Below, piece after piece: positions 26,657 through 36,252 of a stretch of 64,000 nt of DNA (position 1 is its first letter; the number at the start of each line of letters is the position of its first letter). The translations under genes and the position numbers were made by a program. This DNA comes from Cryptomeria japonica (Eukaryota; Streptophyta; Pinopsida; Cupressales; Cupressaceae), in the NCBI RefSeq assembly GCF_030272615.1, contig NC_081406.1, positions 243,713,218-243,777,217 of the forward strand. Reading direction: 5' to 3'. The notes under the pieces were generated by a model. The model did no database searches and was not told the DNA's origin. It worked only from the letters and a program-made list of their open reading frames with translations.

Positions 26657-27499
26657 GGGCTTTTACCATTTTGCTTCTTAAAATAATTATTAGTCACATG
26701 GCCATCCTTACCACAATATGTACAATGAGGCCTCTTAGAATAATTATTCTTTTGATTATTAGTAGAGTTGTTATTATAGGATTTGGAATGAAATTTATTA
26801 TTAAAATAATGATTATTATAATTATAATTATTATTGGATTTAAAATAATTATTATGATTTTGATTTTTAGACATCAAAGCATGTTCAATACTTTTTAGAG
26901 TACCAAATTGAATTAATTTAGCTTCCTCTTGACATAATAAATTACAAAAAAATATCCTAACTTAATTGAGTAGCTAAACTAGGAATAGCAAGTTGAGCAT
27001 GAATATTAGTAATAAATTGCTGAAATTGATGAGGAAGACATTTTTTAAGAATAAGATGAATTAAACGTATATCAGCTAGAGTAACTCCTAAACTAGTTAA
27101 TTGACCATTAATATAATCAAACTTTAATAAGAATTCATCCATGGTTTTAAAATCTGTATACCTGGGATCTTTGAGTTGATCTTGAAGCTGAATTTTTCGG
27201 GATTCATTTGAACTATCATAAGTTGTTTTAAAAAAAATTCATGCTTCATATTTTTTTGTACAATTTTCAATAAGAACATACAATTCAGGAACCATCGAAA
27301 TACCAATTAAACCAAGTGCTTCCTCATTTTGAGCCTTGCACCTATCTTGGTCGACTTGAGGAGCAGTTGAAGTAGGCTCAAAGGTTTTATCAGTAGAAAC
27401 ATCCAAAATGTGCTTGAAACGAAAAATAAAAGAAATATGCATTTTCCATGAATGATAATTAGAACTATTTAATTTAATTTCCAGAATTAATGTAGACAT
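26653..27499 (-). pseudogene. Inner Copia gag (capsid and zinc knuckle)
   Basis: Starts at 27,499 with MSTLILEIKLNSSNYHSWK, typical of the Copia gag N-terminal domain. Gag then continues through 27,142-26,957 in shifted frames and ends in an Asn/Tyr-rich region with the knuckle CTYCGKDGHVTNNY (26,653-26,877). The last Cys of C-x2-C-x4-H-x4-C is Tyr. Gag would package element RNA into cytoplasmic particles. At least two frameshifts are present. Confidence 0.88.
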
Positions 27500-28044
27500 A
27501 ATTGCAAAATAAAAGATTAGAAAAAAATACCCTATTTTAAATTGAATAATAATTTACTATAAAATAAAGTGACAAAAAAAAGTTAAATAACCTTTTTATT
27601 AAAAAAAAACTTTATTTTCAATTCTTTTAATAATAAATTTAAATTTAAAATAAACTTTAAACCTAAGTTAATAAAATGGAAAACAAGTTATATTAATTTT
27701 TTTTTTGAAAATTACATATATATTATTAAAAAATTATAAACTTTTAACATACGTATGAGAAAATAATTTTTTTTAAAAAAAACTTTATAAAAAAACTAAC
27801 TTTTTATTTTAAAAAAATAAGTTTTAATTTTTTAAAATATTTTTAATATCTATAAAATATGTTATTTATGAAACTTTCAAAAAAACTTTATTTAAAAGCT
27901 TTAAAGAGATTTTATATGAGAAACTTTGAATAGATAAAATTAAACAAACTTTTTAGATTATCTCATGTAAAGCTTCAAATCTTGCAAAATTAAAAACTTG
28001 TCTTATTATTAAAACTTACATATCTATGAAAAATCTTTTATACT

Positions 28045-28165
28045 GAAAACTTTGCAGAGCTGTTATAAATTACAGAGGTAGAAGAAAACTTTGCAGAGTT
28101 GTTACAAATTACAGAGGTAGAAGAAAACTTTGCAGAGAGAAAACTTTGTAGAGTTGTTACAAATT
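28045..28165 (-). repeat. Leader tandem repeat (AAACTTTGCAGAG unit)
   Basis: Three to four copies of a unit containing AAACTTTGCAGAG.TGTTA.AAATTACAGAG, with one unit truncated, spaced about 43-57 bp. Confidence 0.8.
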
Positions 28166-28559
28166 ACAGAGACAGAATCCAAGAGTGCAGATACATTACA
28201 AATTATAGAGGCAAAATTATTTTAAACAATATTGAACCAGAAATAAGTTTCATTTAGATTTAAAATTTAATAAATAATTGAAACAATACTGAAAAATAAA
28301 ATTATTAGAGAAAAGAGAAACTAAAATAGTTCTTGAATCTGCAAACATAAATAGTTAGAAAAAAATATACATATCAGTAATAATCTACAAGTGAAATAAA
28401 ATGTTAAAACCTACACAAAATAGAAAGATTTAAAACTTAATAAAAAATTGAAACAAGTATTGTAAAATAAAATGTTAGAACCTGCAAATAAATAGAGAAT
28501 GTCTTGCTGGCAAGCCTTCCAAAATCTAAACTTAAACTAAAAGAAAAAAAATCTTTGGC

Positions 28560-28785
28560 TGCAAGCCTTCCAAAGCAGATAAATTAAAGAATGCGGGAAA
28601 ATAAAGAGGTTAGAACAGAGTTTTGGCGGCAACCCTTTCAAAGAAGATAAATTAAAGAATGCAAGAAAATAAAGAGGTTAGAACAGAGTATTGGTGGCAA
28701 GCCTTTCAAAGAAGATAAATTAAAGAATGTGGGAAAATAAAGAGGTTAGAATAGAGTTTTGGTGGCAAGCCTTCCAAAACTTAAA
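28560..28785 (-). repeat. Leader tandem repeat, 68-bp period
   Basis: Three copies of a 68-bp unit (GATAAATTAAAGAATG at 28,578, 28,646 and 28,714), with a partial fourth at each side carrying GGCAAGCCTT.C. The copies are nearly identical and so recently amplified. Confidence 0.9.
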
Positions 28786-28998
28786 AATAAACTTTAAACT
28801 AGAATCTAAATGGATTAATCCTGTATGCAAACTTGTTAACAAGTTTGAAAAAAAAAATTAAACTTAAATCAAAACTTGCACAACAAAACATTAAAGAACA
28901 AGCTTCTTCTCTTCTCTCAAAAAAGTGCGTCCAAGAAAGGTGAGCTCCACAAAATAGTAACCTTCATCAATCTCAACTTAAAACAAGGATTAGAACCT

Positions 28999-29010
28999 GC
29001 TCTAATACCA
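28999..29010 (-). other. Primer-binding site of the inner Copia
   Basis: Minus-strand TGGTATTAGAGC, one base from the initiator-Met tRNA complement TGGTATCAGAGC, immediately after the 5' LTR end. Confidence 0.92.
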
Positions 29011-29196
29011 TGAAAGGAAATACAAGAGCAAGGAAAGAAAAACAAAATCCAAGTAAGTTTATTGATGAAGTAAATGTTACCAAGAGAAATACAGAAACCT
29101 TGGAGCAATCACCCAAATGTGAAGAAGGAGGCACAATAACTTTTGAAAGGGAAAAACAAAAGAAAAACCACTTTTGTTATTATATGAGGCAATGCC

Positions 29197-29238
<42 letters not shown>

Positions 29239-29537
29239 CTCTTTACAATAATGTCATTAAGAAGAAATGAAAGAGGAGACATCTCTTAAATAGAGATGAG
29301 GAGAGGAGTAGCAAAGTAACTCCCAAATCTATGAATGCCACCATTCATAAAATGTGTGTGCCATGTGTCGACATCCTCTTAAGGAGGAAATCTAATATTC
29401 TTTAATAAAGGAAAATAAAAGAAATAACTTGTCCTCACACATGTACTAGAGGACATGTTACATGTAGGGATTCCAAAGGAATATCCTAAACTAAATACAA
29501 ATAAACCTAAGCCAAGTAAAGATTAAATATTCTAGCA
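29011..29537 (-). repeat. 5' LTR of the 21,168-29,537 Copia
   Basis: Starts (minus) TGCTAGAATATTTAATC (first bases mutated from TGTTAG) and ends TTGTATTTCCTTTCA. A (GA)n tract lies at about 29,200-29,236. Aligns over its whole length with 21,168-21,725. Confidence 0.93.
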
Positions 29538-29542
29538 CTATT
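29538..29542. repeat. Target site duplication, right copy (CTATT)
   Basis: Identical to 21,163-21,167. Confidence 0.92.
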
Positions 29543-30010
29543 CTTATGTAGCACTTGCTTCCAAAGATTTTGAAATACTTGACTATATGATGTATTCCAT
29601 TTCATAGTTCATAAGGTGTCTTTAGGCTCTACTTTTGCATGTAGTGCAGTCTTTACATTTATAGATTTTTCACTGTTCTTCATATCTTCTATATTTCTAT
29701 ACCTTTCATTATTCTTCTCCTCTATAGGTAAAAACAATGATTTTTCATTTGAGTCATCACTATCTTCTTCTTCAAATGAATAGGTCTCCATTGAACAATT
29801 TTTTTTCTTAGGCCCATCTTTGTCATCCATTCTCTTTTTTCTATTATTCCATTTGTAACCGTCATTTCTCTTATTATCATCATCAAGTATTTTACCATAA
29901 TCTTCCTTATGATCACATATAGAAGCATAATGACCAATTCCTCCACAACTAAAACACTTGAAGGGTGACTTACCTTTGTATTTTCTGGATCCTTTCTTCA
30001 ATATTATCGC
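29543..30010 (-). pseudogene. Outer Copia: gag zinc knuckle joined to integrase end (internal deletion)
   Basis: From 30,010 downwards the minus strand encodes FAIILKKGSRKYKGKSPF, a complete knuckle CFSCGGIGHYASIC (C-x2-C-x4-H-x4-C), then an acidic/basic linker. Near 29,650-29,617 the reading passes, with a frameshift, into TPYEL.NGIHHIVKYF and KIFGSKCYIRID, the integrase end seen in other Copia copies. Protease and most of integrase are missing, so a deletion fused gag to the integrase tail. The sequence continues at 21,162 once the inner Copia is removed. The gag is a relative of the one at 53,514-53,800. Confidence 0.85.
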
Positions 30011-30976
30011 AAAGCCATTGTCAACCTCATTGTCAAAAACAAGAACAACAACCAAATCTACCATTTGAGAAATAGAGGATATAAAAACCTAATAGTGCAA
30101 TGTGCAAGATTCAAAAAACTTATATCTAGAACCACAGGTCATAATCTTCACCAACTAGTGGAATACAAAATGTTCTTCCACTAGGACCACCCTTGAAGTT
30201 GTTAGTACTGCTAAGCTCAGTACCCTTCCTAACTACCTAAATGAATTGACTAAAGCCATCAGTGATGCAGAGGCTATCACTGGTGCGTATAGTTCTCAAT
30301 TTAAGGTTGTGGAGGATAGAATCAAATATCTGGAGAAGTAGGTTCTCAATCATGAGAATACCCTAAAGAAGATTCGAGAACAAAGCCAAAAAATAATGAA
30401 AGCCTCTGCCAATAGCCTCAGTATGATGATCAGCAAGATGGAACATGTCCAACAGGAAAAGAACACTTTTGATACTATCGAGGAGAAAGTGTTGACTCTT
30501 GAAGGGGGGACAACTGGTCATGGTAAAAGAACTCATGCTATTACTAGGAAGATGACCCAACATGCTAAGGAGTTGGAGGATGTGAAGAGTGTTGCTGCCT
30601 CTATGGTCCTGTTGGAGCAAGAAGTGGCAGAGCTTATCATAAATCTTTCTTAGGGTCTATTGTTTGTGGTTGTCCCTTAGTTTTCTTTATGCTGTCCCTC
30701 TGCCTCTTTTGGCTTCTTGTTGGCTTTTTGTCTTTGCTAGTTGTCTCTTTGTTGTGTTTTTTTCTCTCTGGCAGGTCTTTAATGCTCTATCTTTTGATTT
30801 TCTTTTTGTAAAAAAGGGTTTCGGGGCCCCTTCAAAACCTTCTTTTCACTTAATCAAAAACTTTCACTACACCAACCTTTCAAAAATAGCTCAACATCGC
30901 CATCAAACCACATAACATCTAAAACACACATTGACATCAATGACAATAGAACTCAACATAACTTGAATTTCCAACA
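30010..30976 (-). mobile_element. Truncated LTR fragment abutting gag, split by another sequence
   Basis: Two pieces, 30,010-30,185 and about 30,840-30,976, align with consecutive parts of the LTR at 13,895-14,283 (shared CCATTTGAG, AAAACCTAATAGTG, GGTCATAATCTTC, TTCTTCCACTAGGAC, then TACACCAACCTTT and ATCAATGACAA). The start TGTTGGAAATTCAAG is at 30,976. Only about the first 390 bp of the ~1.57-kb LTR are represented before it joins gag sequence at about 30,010. Confidence 0.8.
30186..30840 (+). mobile_element. Unknown inserted sequence with coiled-coil ORF fragment
   Basis: This segment interrupts the LTR fragment, so it arrived as an insertion. Its plus strand has an open frame (about 30,195-30,653, with one internal stop near 30,339). 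It encodes a charged, helix-prone sequence rich in Lys, Glu, Gln and Ser (EDVKSVAASMVLLEQEVAEL) that should form a coiled coil. The frame ends at 30,651-30,653 and is followed by a T-rich stretch and AAAAAAGGGTTTCGGGGCCCC near 30,813. The layout (ORF end, T-rich 3' tail) could be a retroelement 3' end or a captured gene fragment. I do not recognise the protein. Confidence 0.5.
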
Positions 30977-32440
30977 ATGAAGGTATGTGAGTTTTTTTTT
31001 TAAGAACCTTTCCTCCTAGAGTGCCTTCTTGTTGTAAAAGAGCCTACACTATTCCTTTGAATTACGAATAATATGGTTGGTTTTGTGTAAGAACTAGTTC
31101 CTTTGAGAAGTGCACCCTAGTAGTAAGGGCCAAGACCACTGAAATCTCCTTGGAGTGAGAGTGACCTTTCTAAGTCTCATGATATAGATAAGTACTTGAA
31201 ACCCTTTATGATAAAGGATAATGAGAATATAATAATTTTGGTGATAATATGTGGCTATCTTATTCCATATATTGCATTATCAATTGGCTTTATATTTATT
31301 GTCATATTATTGCATTGGTTATTTACATCTAATTTAATCTTATCACATTTTATAATTGATCTTAACATTAATATTTAATCTATCAATTATGTTGCAATTA
31401 CTTAATTAAGTCTTGGAGAAAAGTGTCATTATATTTGGTATCAAAGCCTAAAGATCAAGCCATCCTAACTTTAAAAATTTTCTTACGTTTGAAGATTAAA
31501 TATTTATTAATCTTTACAATGATCCTTATATATGTCTACCATTATACACTTGCTCCATGCTTCGAGTCATAAGACTTGATTCCATAATACCCATATACTA
31601 ATTCTATTTTTCTATTTATTCATTTACACTATTGAAAATCCTAGCTCATACATGTGTATTTATATTATAATATTAACATATCTTTAATAACTTCCTATGT
31701 ATACCTAGACTCAACTTAAAACATTATAACCATTGCTTATTAATAAGATAATAAATAATAATAATAAATTCTAATTCCTCACTCACATTAAATCTGTACC
31801 CTCACATAAATCCTTTAAAACCATTATGAATCCACTCACTATTCAAATTATGTATATCATGTGGTAATTAATATATTCTCATAGACCACAATGAGCTATG
31901 AATCCTTACATTTCTTAGTATCCAAGTATTTGAGAAAAATTAAATAGATTGTGCAATCTCATTGAAAGAAAACAATCCTCAAGGTCGAGAGCTCTGGTGT
32001 TAGGGGTTGCGTCTCTAAAGCATTTCAGTATGCATCACCATGTTGTTCTTTGTTCTCAATATATATATATTCTACAAAGCAATTAGCACATGCCACCCTA
32101 AGAACTAGATATGCATGGTATACAAGTGTTTGAACATTGTTCTACATGATATTATGAATAATATATCATCCTTTAATGTTTGCAATACCTCGTCTTTAGC
32201 CAAAATTCATGCATGGTTTGATTTTTATAGTCAAGCTTATTTCCTGAGGTATGAACACACCTATTTGTTTAAAACACTTGAATTAAGAGTACACATGTAT
32301 TTAGACCACAATGATTATGAGGAGGAGAGTATTAGCATTGGAATATTATAAATATTTCCCATTTGCCATTGTTAAATCAAATTTCTAGTAAACTAGAGCA
32401 ATAACTGATCAGGGCGGTTTAAATCACACACACTAAGCTT
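30977..32440. other. AT-rich intergenic region, nothing recognised
   Basis: Short chance frames only (31,196-31,378; 32,115-32,351). No repeats, LTR ends or RNA genes could be supported. Confidence 0.45.
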
Positions 32441-32454
32441 ACACTTTTATGATT

Positions 32455-32596
32455 AAAAGTGTTAAACACTCAGAGTTGATTGACATTTTCTAGGCTTAAT
32501 ATGTTGCTTAATGTATGTGGTCACAATAAGAATACACTTCTAGGCTTAAGAGTGTTAAACACTTAGATTTGACTAACATTCTCTAAGCTTAATATA
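32455..32596 (+). repeat. Two-copy ~90-bp tandem repeat, target of the Gypsy insertion
   Basis: GTGTTAAACACT.AGA.TTGA.TAACATT.TCTA.GCTTAATAT occurs at about 32,459-32,503 and 32,549-32,594. The first copy continues into GTTGCTTA.TATGTG. The second copy is cut after AATATA and its continuation GTTGCTTACTATGTG is found at 36,252, beyond the Gypsy element. Confidence 0.85.
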
Positions 32597-33419
32597 TGAT
32601 GGAGGAGCATCCCCAGTCGATGAGCAATCTTGCATCAACCAAAAATATTTCCTTTTAGTTTTGTTCTTGTTTATTTCATTGTGCATTTTTTTGTATTCTT
32701 ATTGGTTGGTACCGCTAGTTGCTTTCTTTTCGTGGAAGATCTTAATTTTGATTTCTAGATTAGTTCATGTGCTTAATTCCAAATTTCTAGTTCATTTAGG
32801 TTCTTTTTCGGTCAGTTATCGCTTCTGGTTGACTGTTTTTGGGTTTCAGGATAGTTCTTGTGCTTACCGGTTGGTTTTCCTTCATTACCGATGCGATTCT
32901 TGGCATGCAGATCTATTTTGGCTCTTGTTTGATGTTGTTTGGCATGTAGCCAACCTTCCTGCTAAACCGCACTTCGTGGTTTTTATTTTCCGGAAAGATT
33001 TCTTTAATTCTTAGGGCCGGCCTAATTACACATTTCATTTTCCTGCATTGGTAAATGTAATCTTATGAGACCAACCCATATATGTTCCGGTGGGTATAAA
33101 TATGATGTTATGTAATCATTTGTAGGTGCTGAGGAAGTAGAATTGAGAATCAGGATTGAGATTTGCATTTTGTGATCCAATTGATTCTTAGAGTCTCAGT
33201 TGGATTGCATCTGGCTTGAGGCCTGCATGTAACCAGCTAACTACTGAATGTTCTTTGATGATTATATAATGATAACTAGATGGTTGCCAGAAGTTATAAA
33301 GCAATAATATGATCTACTTATGTGATCTTGTTATGTTTTCTAGCTTCTTTTGTTGTGTTACTCTTGTTGCATAAGCCAGTTGATTCTCTTTAAGGGTTTT
33401 ACCAGTTATAGCTGCATCA
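32597..33419 (+). repeat. 5' LTR of the compact Gypsy element
   Basis: TGATGGAGGAGCATCC...GCTGCATCA. A TATAAATA box at 33,095-33,102 is a plausible LTR promoter. The open frame at 32,661-33,014 lies inside the LTR and is not considered a gene. Confidence 0.9.
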
Positions 33420-33421
33420 AG

Positions 33422-33433
33422 TGGTATTAGAGC
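33422..33433 (+). other. Primer-binding site of the compact Gypsy element
   Basis: TGGTATTAGAGC, two bases after the 5' LTR; one mismatch to the initiator-Met tRNA complement. Confidence 0.9.
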
Positions 33434-33530
33434 TAGTTATGGACTAGCTGGTGGAAGAGTTGTTTGCAAACATTGAGGCATTGCTTTGGGTCTTTGGGTG
33501 GACATATCATTGATTGGAGTGGAAGAGAAG

Positions 33531-34462
33531 ATGTTGCCTACAAGGAAAAACCCTCGAAGGGTAGAACAAATGGTGGAAGACTTCAAGAATGAAGTGAGGA
33601 ATGAAATCTAAAATGCTTTGGCTGGTTTACGGAGAAACCCTAAATCAGAGGATGAATATGAAGAATCTGCTGAAGAGCTTGAAGAGGCTGAAGGACCAGA
33701 AGATGAAAGAGAGGAAAGATTCCTGAGAGCAGTGGTGCAAGTGAGTAAAGTTCATAAAGTTGAAGTTTCCAACTTCTTCGGAACATTGAACCCAGAGGAT
33801 CTAATCTATTGGATCAGAGATTTGGAGGATTACTTTGAGTTTGAGGATGTCAAGGACCAATAGAGAGTCGATTTGGCACAAACTAAGTTTAAAGGGCATG
33901 CTGGCTTATGGTGGAAAGAATTGCAAAAAGACAAAGTAGTGAATTGAAGATCACCCAGTGGAGATAGATGGTTGCAATTTTAAAGGTCAAGTTCATACTG
34001 GGAGACTATGAATTGGAATTGTTTAAGAAGTTGCAGAACCTTAAACAAAGAAACATGAGTGTGAAGAAATATATTGAGGAATTCTACAAGGTGGTGATTA
34101 GATTTGGACATAGAGAGATAGACAAAGAAAAGGTGGTGAGGTACATCAATGGACTTGAATTTAACATTCAAGATGAGATGAGTATGTTGAGGGTTTCCAT
34201 AGTTGAAGAACCTTACCAGTATGCTTTGAAGGCTGAGGAGAAGATGAGAAGAAGACAACCGAATAGAGGGAAGGAGAAATTCAAAGGACATATGAGTGAT
34301 AGTATGAAGAAACTAGTTGAGGAAGATGAATCAAAACCTAAGTGGTGTAAAGAACCAGAGAAGAAGACATAGAGAAAAGGCACCAGGGCAGTATCGATAG
34401 AGAGTTTCCTAGAAAATGTTACAAGTGTGGAGAAATCAAACATAGATTCTATGAAAGTAAAT
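33531..34462 (+). pseudogene. Gypsy gag with zinc knuckle
   Basis: The N-terminal part (from about 33,531; open 33,618-33,863) is acidic, then enters the retrotransposon gag domain: FFGTLNPEDLIYWIRDLEDYFEF. A stop and a frameshift lie near 33,863-33,968. The frame 33,968-34,372 continues with LKVKFILGDYELELFKKLQNLKQ, SVKKYIEEFYKV and DEMSMLRV, the usual gag helices. A knuckle KCYKCGEIKHRFYES follows at about 34,415-34,460 in another frame; the last Cys is replaced by Ser. Gag forms the particle that carries element RNA. Confidence 0.9.
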
Positions 34463-34467
34463 AGGTA

Positions 34468-34938
34468 ATGGAAAGAAGTTGTGTGGAAAATGAGGAATCA
34501 GAAGGTGAAGGTACCGGATTTGACTGTGCACCAGACCAAGGAGAATCCCTTATGTTTAGAAGAAAGGATACCAAATCTACTCAGAGGAAGATTCTTTTCC
34601 AGACTATGTGTAAATCCGGTGGTAAGTGTTGCAAGGTTATTGTAGATAGTGGAAGTACTAACAATTTGGTATCTAAGGAGATGGTTGTGAAGCTTGGACT
34701 AAAGAGACTTGATCATCCTTGTCCTTATGAGGTAAGTTGGTTGCAAGATGATAAAAAGATAGAGATAAATGAACAATGTTTGGTGAGTTTTAATATTGGG
34801 CCTTTCAGAGATGAGGCTTTGTGTGATGTTGTGTCTATGAGTGCTTGTCATGTCTTGTTGGAAAAACCTTGGCAGTTTGATAGAGGAGCTATTTATGACT
34901 ATAGAAGAAACCTAGTCACTATTGAGAAGGATGGGTAG
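34468..34938 (+). CDS. Gypsy retropepsin-like protease
   Basis: The 156-residue open frame contains ILFQTMCKSGGKCCKVIVDSGSTNNLVS, with the catalytic D-S-G at roughly residue 57, then LGL.....PYEVSWLQDD. Near the end is HVLLEKPWQFDRGAIYD, which matches the conserved LLGRPWQFDR..YDG block of plant Gypsy proteases (Arg replaced by Lys). It would cleave the polyprotein. The Asp active site looks intact, unlike the rest of the element. The frame is separated from gag by a stop at about 34,460. Confidence 0.82.
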   Translation: MERSCVENEESEGEGTGFDCAPDQGESLMFRRKDTKSTQRKILFQTMCKSGGKCCKVIVDSGSTNNLVSKEMVVKLGLKRLDHPCPYEVSWLQDDKKIEINEQCLVSFNIGPFRDEALCDVVSMSACHVLLEKPWQFDRGAIYDYRRNLVTIEKDG

Positions 34939-34947
34939 AAGTCCACA

Positions 34948-35385
34948 TTGATTTCTTTGAAGGAGAAAGAGAAGGAAGCGAAGAATCTGAGTCCTCAGAA
35001 ACCGGTTGTAGAGGTTATACCAAAAGGTTTGAAGAAATATCTGATAGAAATAGTTGCCAAGGTTATACCGAAGGGTGACATGAGTTTGCAAAAGGATCTA
35101 ACAAATGAGCCTTATGGACAAATAGAACCAGATGACAAAGAGCTTATGGTGACAAACTAGATGAAGTCTTATGGCAGAAACAAATTAGAGTTGTGGAAGA
35201 AAGAGAGTAGTAAACAAAGACATTGTGCATATCTGAAGCAAAGGAAGAGAAACAAAGAGAGTCAGAAGTTAGAGAAGTTGGTTGAGGCATTGAAGGAGCT
35301 AAAGCAGAGGTTGGTAGATAAAGAAGATGTTTGGATCAGAATTGAGCATGGGGTCTTTATTCTGAATCCTTTTAGATGTTCATAA
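34948..35385 (+). pseudogene. Lysine/glutamate-rich linker after the Gypsy protease
   Basis: Two frames (34,948-35,160 and 35,161-35,385) split by a stop are rich in Lys and Glu. The first has an imperfect internal duplication, VEVIPKGLKKYL and AKVIPKGDMSLQ. In complete Gypsy elements such a linker leads into the reverse transcriptase, but here it stops at FILNPFRCS and the 3' LTR begins 40 bp later. Confidence 0.6.
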
Positions 35386-35424
35386 GCTGCCTCTCATAGA
35401 ACATATTTTTCTACCTGGGTTGTG

Positions 35425-36247
35425 TGATGCAAGAGCATCCCTGGTCGATGAGCAATCTTGCATCAACCAAAAATATTTTCTTTCAGTTTTGTTTTTGTTT
35501 AGTTTATTGTGCAATTTTCTGTGTTCTTACTGGTTGGTACCAATAGTTGCTTGATTTTTATGGAAGATCTTAATTTCAGTTTCTAGGATGGTTAATGTTC
35601 TTAATTCCATATTTCTAGTTCATTTGGTTTCTTTTCCGGTTAGTTATCGCTTTTGGTTGGCTGTTTCTGGGTTCTGGGATAGTTCTTGTGCTTACCGATT
35701 GGTTTTCCTTCTTTACTTGCGTGATTGTTGGTGTGTGGATCTATTTTGGGTCTTGTCTGATGTTCTTTGGCATGTGGCCGACCTTCCTACTAAACCGTAC
35801 TTCATGGTTGTTATTTTCTGGAAAGACTTCTTTAATTCTTAGGGCTGACCTAATTACACATTTCATTTTCTTGCATTAGTAAATGTAATCTTATGAGGCT
35901 AACCCAAATATGGTCCGATGAGTATAAGTATGATGTTATGTAATCATTTATAGGGGCAAAGGAAGTAGAATTGAGAATAAGGATTGAGATTCATATTTTG
36001 TGATCCAGCTAATTCTTAGAGTCTCGGTTGGATTGTATCTGGCTTGAGGCTTGCATGTAACAGGTTAAATATCGAATGTTCTTTGATGATTATATGATGA
36101 TAATCGGATGGTTGTCGAAAGTTCTAAAGAAATAATATGATTTGTTTATGTGATCTTGTTATGTTTTCTTGTTGCTTTCATTGTGTTACTCTTGGTGCAT
36201 AAGTCAGTCGACTCTCTTTGAGGGTTTTACCAGTTATGGCTGTATCA
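35425..36247 (+). repeat. 3' LTR of the compact Gypsy element
   Basis: TGATGCAAGAGCATCC...GCTGTATCA, colinear with the 5' LTR. The TATA box is degraded to TATAAGTA (35,923-35,930). The preceding CTACCTGGGTTGTG is not a convincing polypurine tract. The open frame 35,588-35,842 is within the LTR and not a gene. Confidence 0.9.
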
Positions 36248-36252
36248 ATATG

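Larger units (their letters stand above)
27500..28998 (-). other. Long untranslated leader of the inner Copia
   Basis: About 1.5 kb separates the primer-binding site from the gag start. It is very A/T-rich, lacks open frames and contains two short tandem arrays. The length is unusual for a Copia leader. Confidence 0.75.
21168..29537 (-). mobile_element. Complete minus-strand Copia retrotransposon (8.37 kb, itself split by a solo LTR)
   Basis: Two direct LTRs (21,168-21,725 and 29,011-29,537), a primer-binding site, gag, protease, integrase, reverse transcriptase, RNase H, a polypurine tract and a perfect 5-bp target duplication (CTATT) define a full-length element. It inserted into the integrase region of an older Copia element. 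The LTR pair differs at very roughly 5-7% by eye, excluding the microsatellite, so the insertion is not recent. The element was later interrupted by the LTR at 24,097-25,774. Gag and pol carry several frameshifts and stops, so it is not autonomous. Confidence 0.95.
32597..36247 (+). mobile_element. Compact Gypsy-type LTR element with gag and protease only (3.65 kb)
   Basis: Two direct LTRs of equal length (823 bp), a primer-binding site and 2.0 kb of internal sequence encode gag and a retropepsin. No reverse transcriptase, RNase H or integrase is present. The flanks ATATA (32,592-32,596) and ATATG (36,248-36,252) form a target duplication with one mismatch, and the target reads through from 32,594 to 36,252. 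LTRs differ at about 19 of the first ~145 positions by eye, so the insertion is old. The internal region ends in lysine-rich frames and then the 3' LTR. It is either a non-autonomous gag-pro family or an internal deletion derivative. Confidence 0.88.

Noticed and set aside
32661-33014. 117-residue plus-strand open frame and its counterpart at 35,588-35,842
   Set aside because: Both lie at the same position in the two LTRs of the compact Gypsy element and have diverged without frame conservation.
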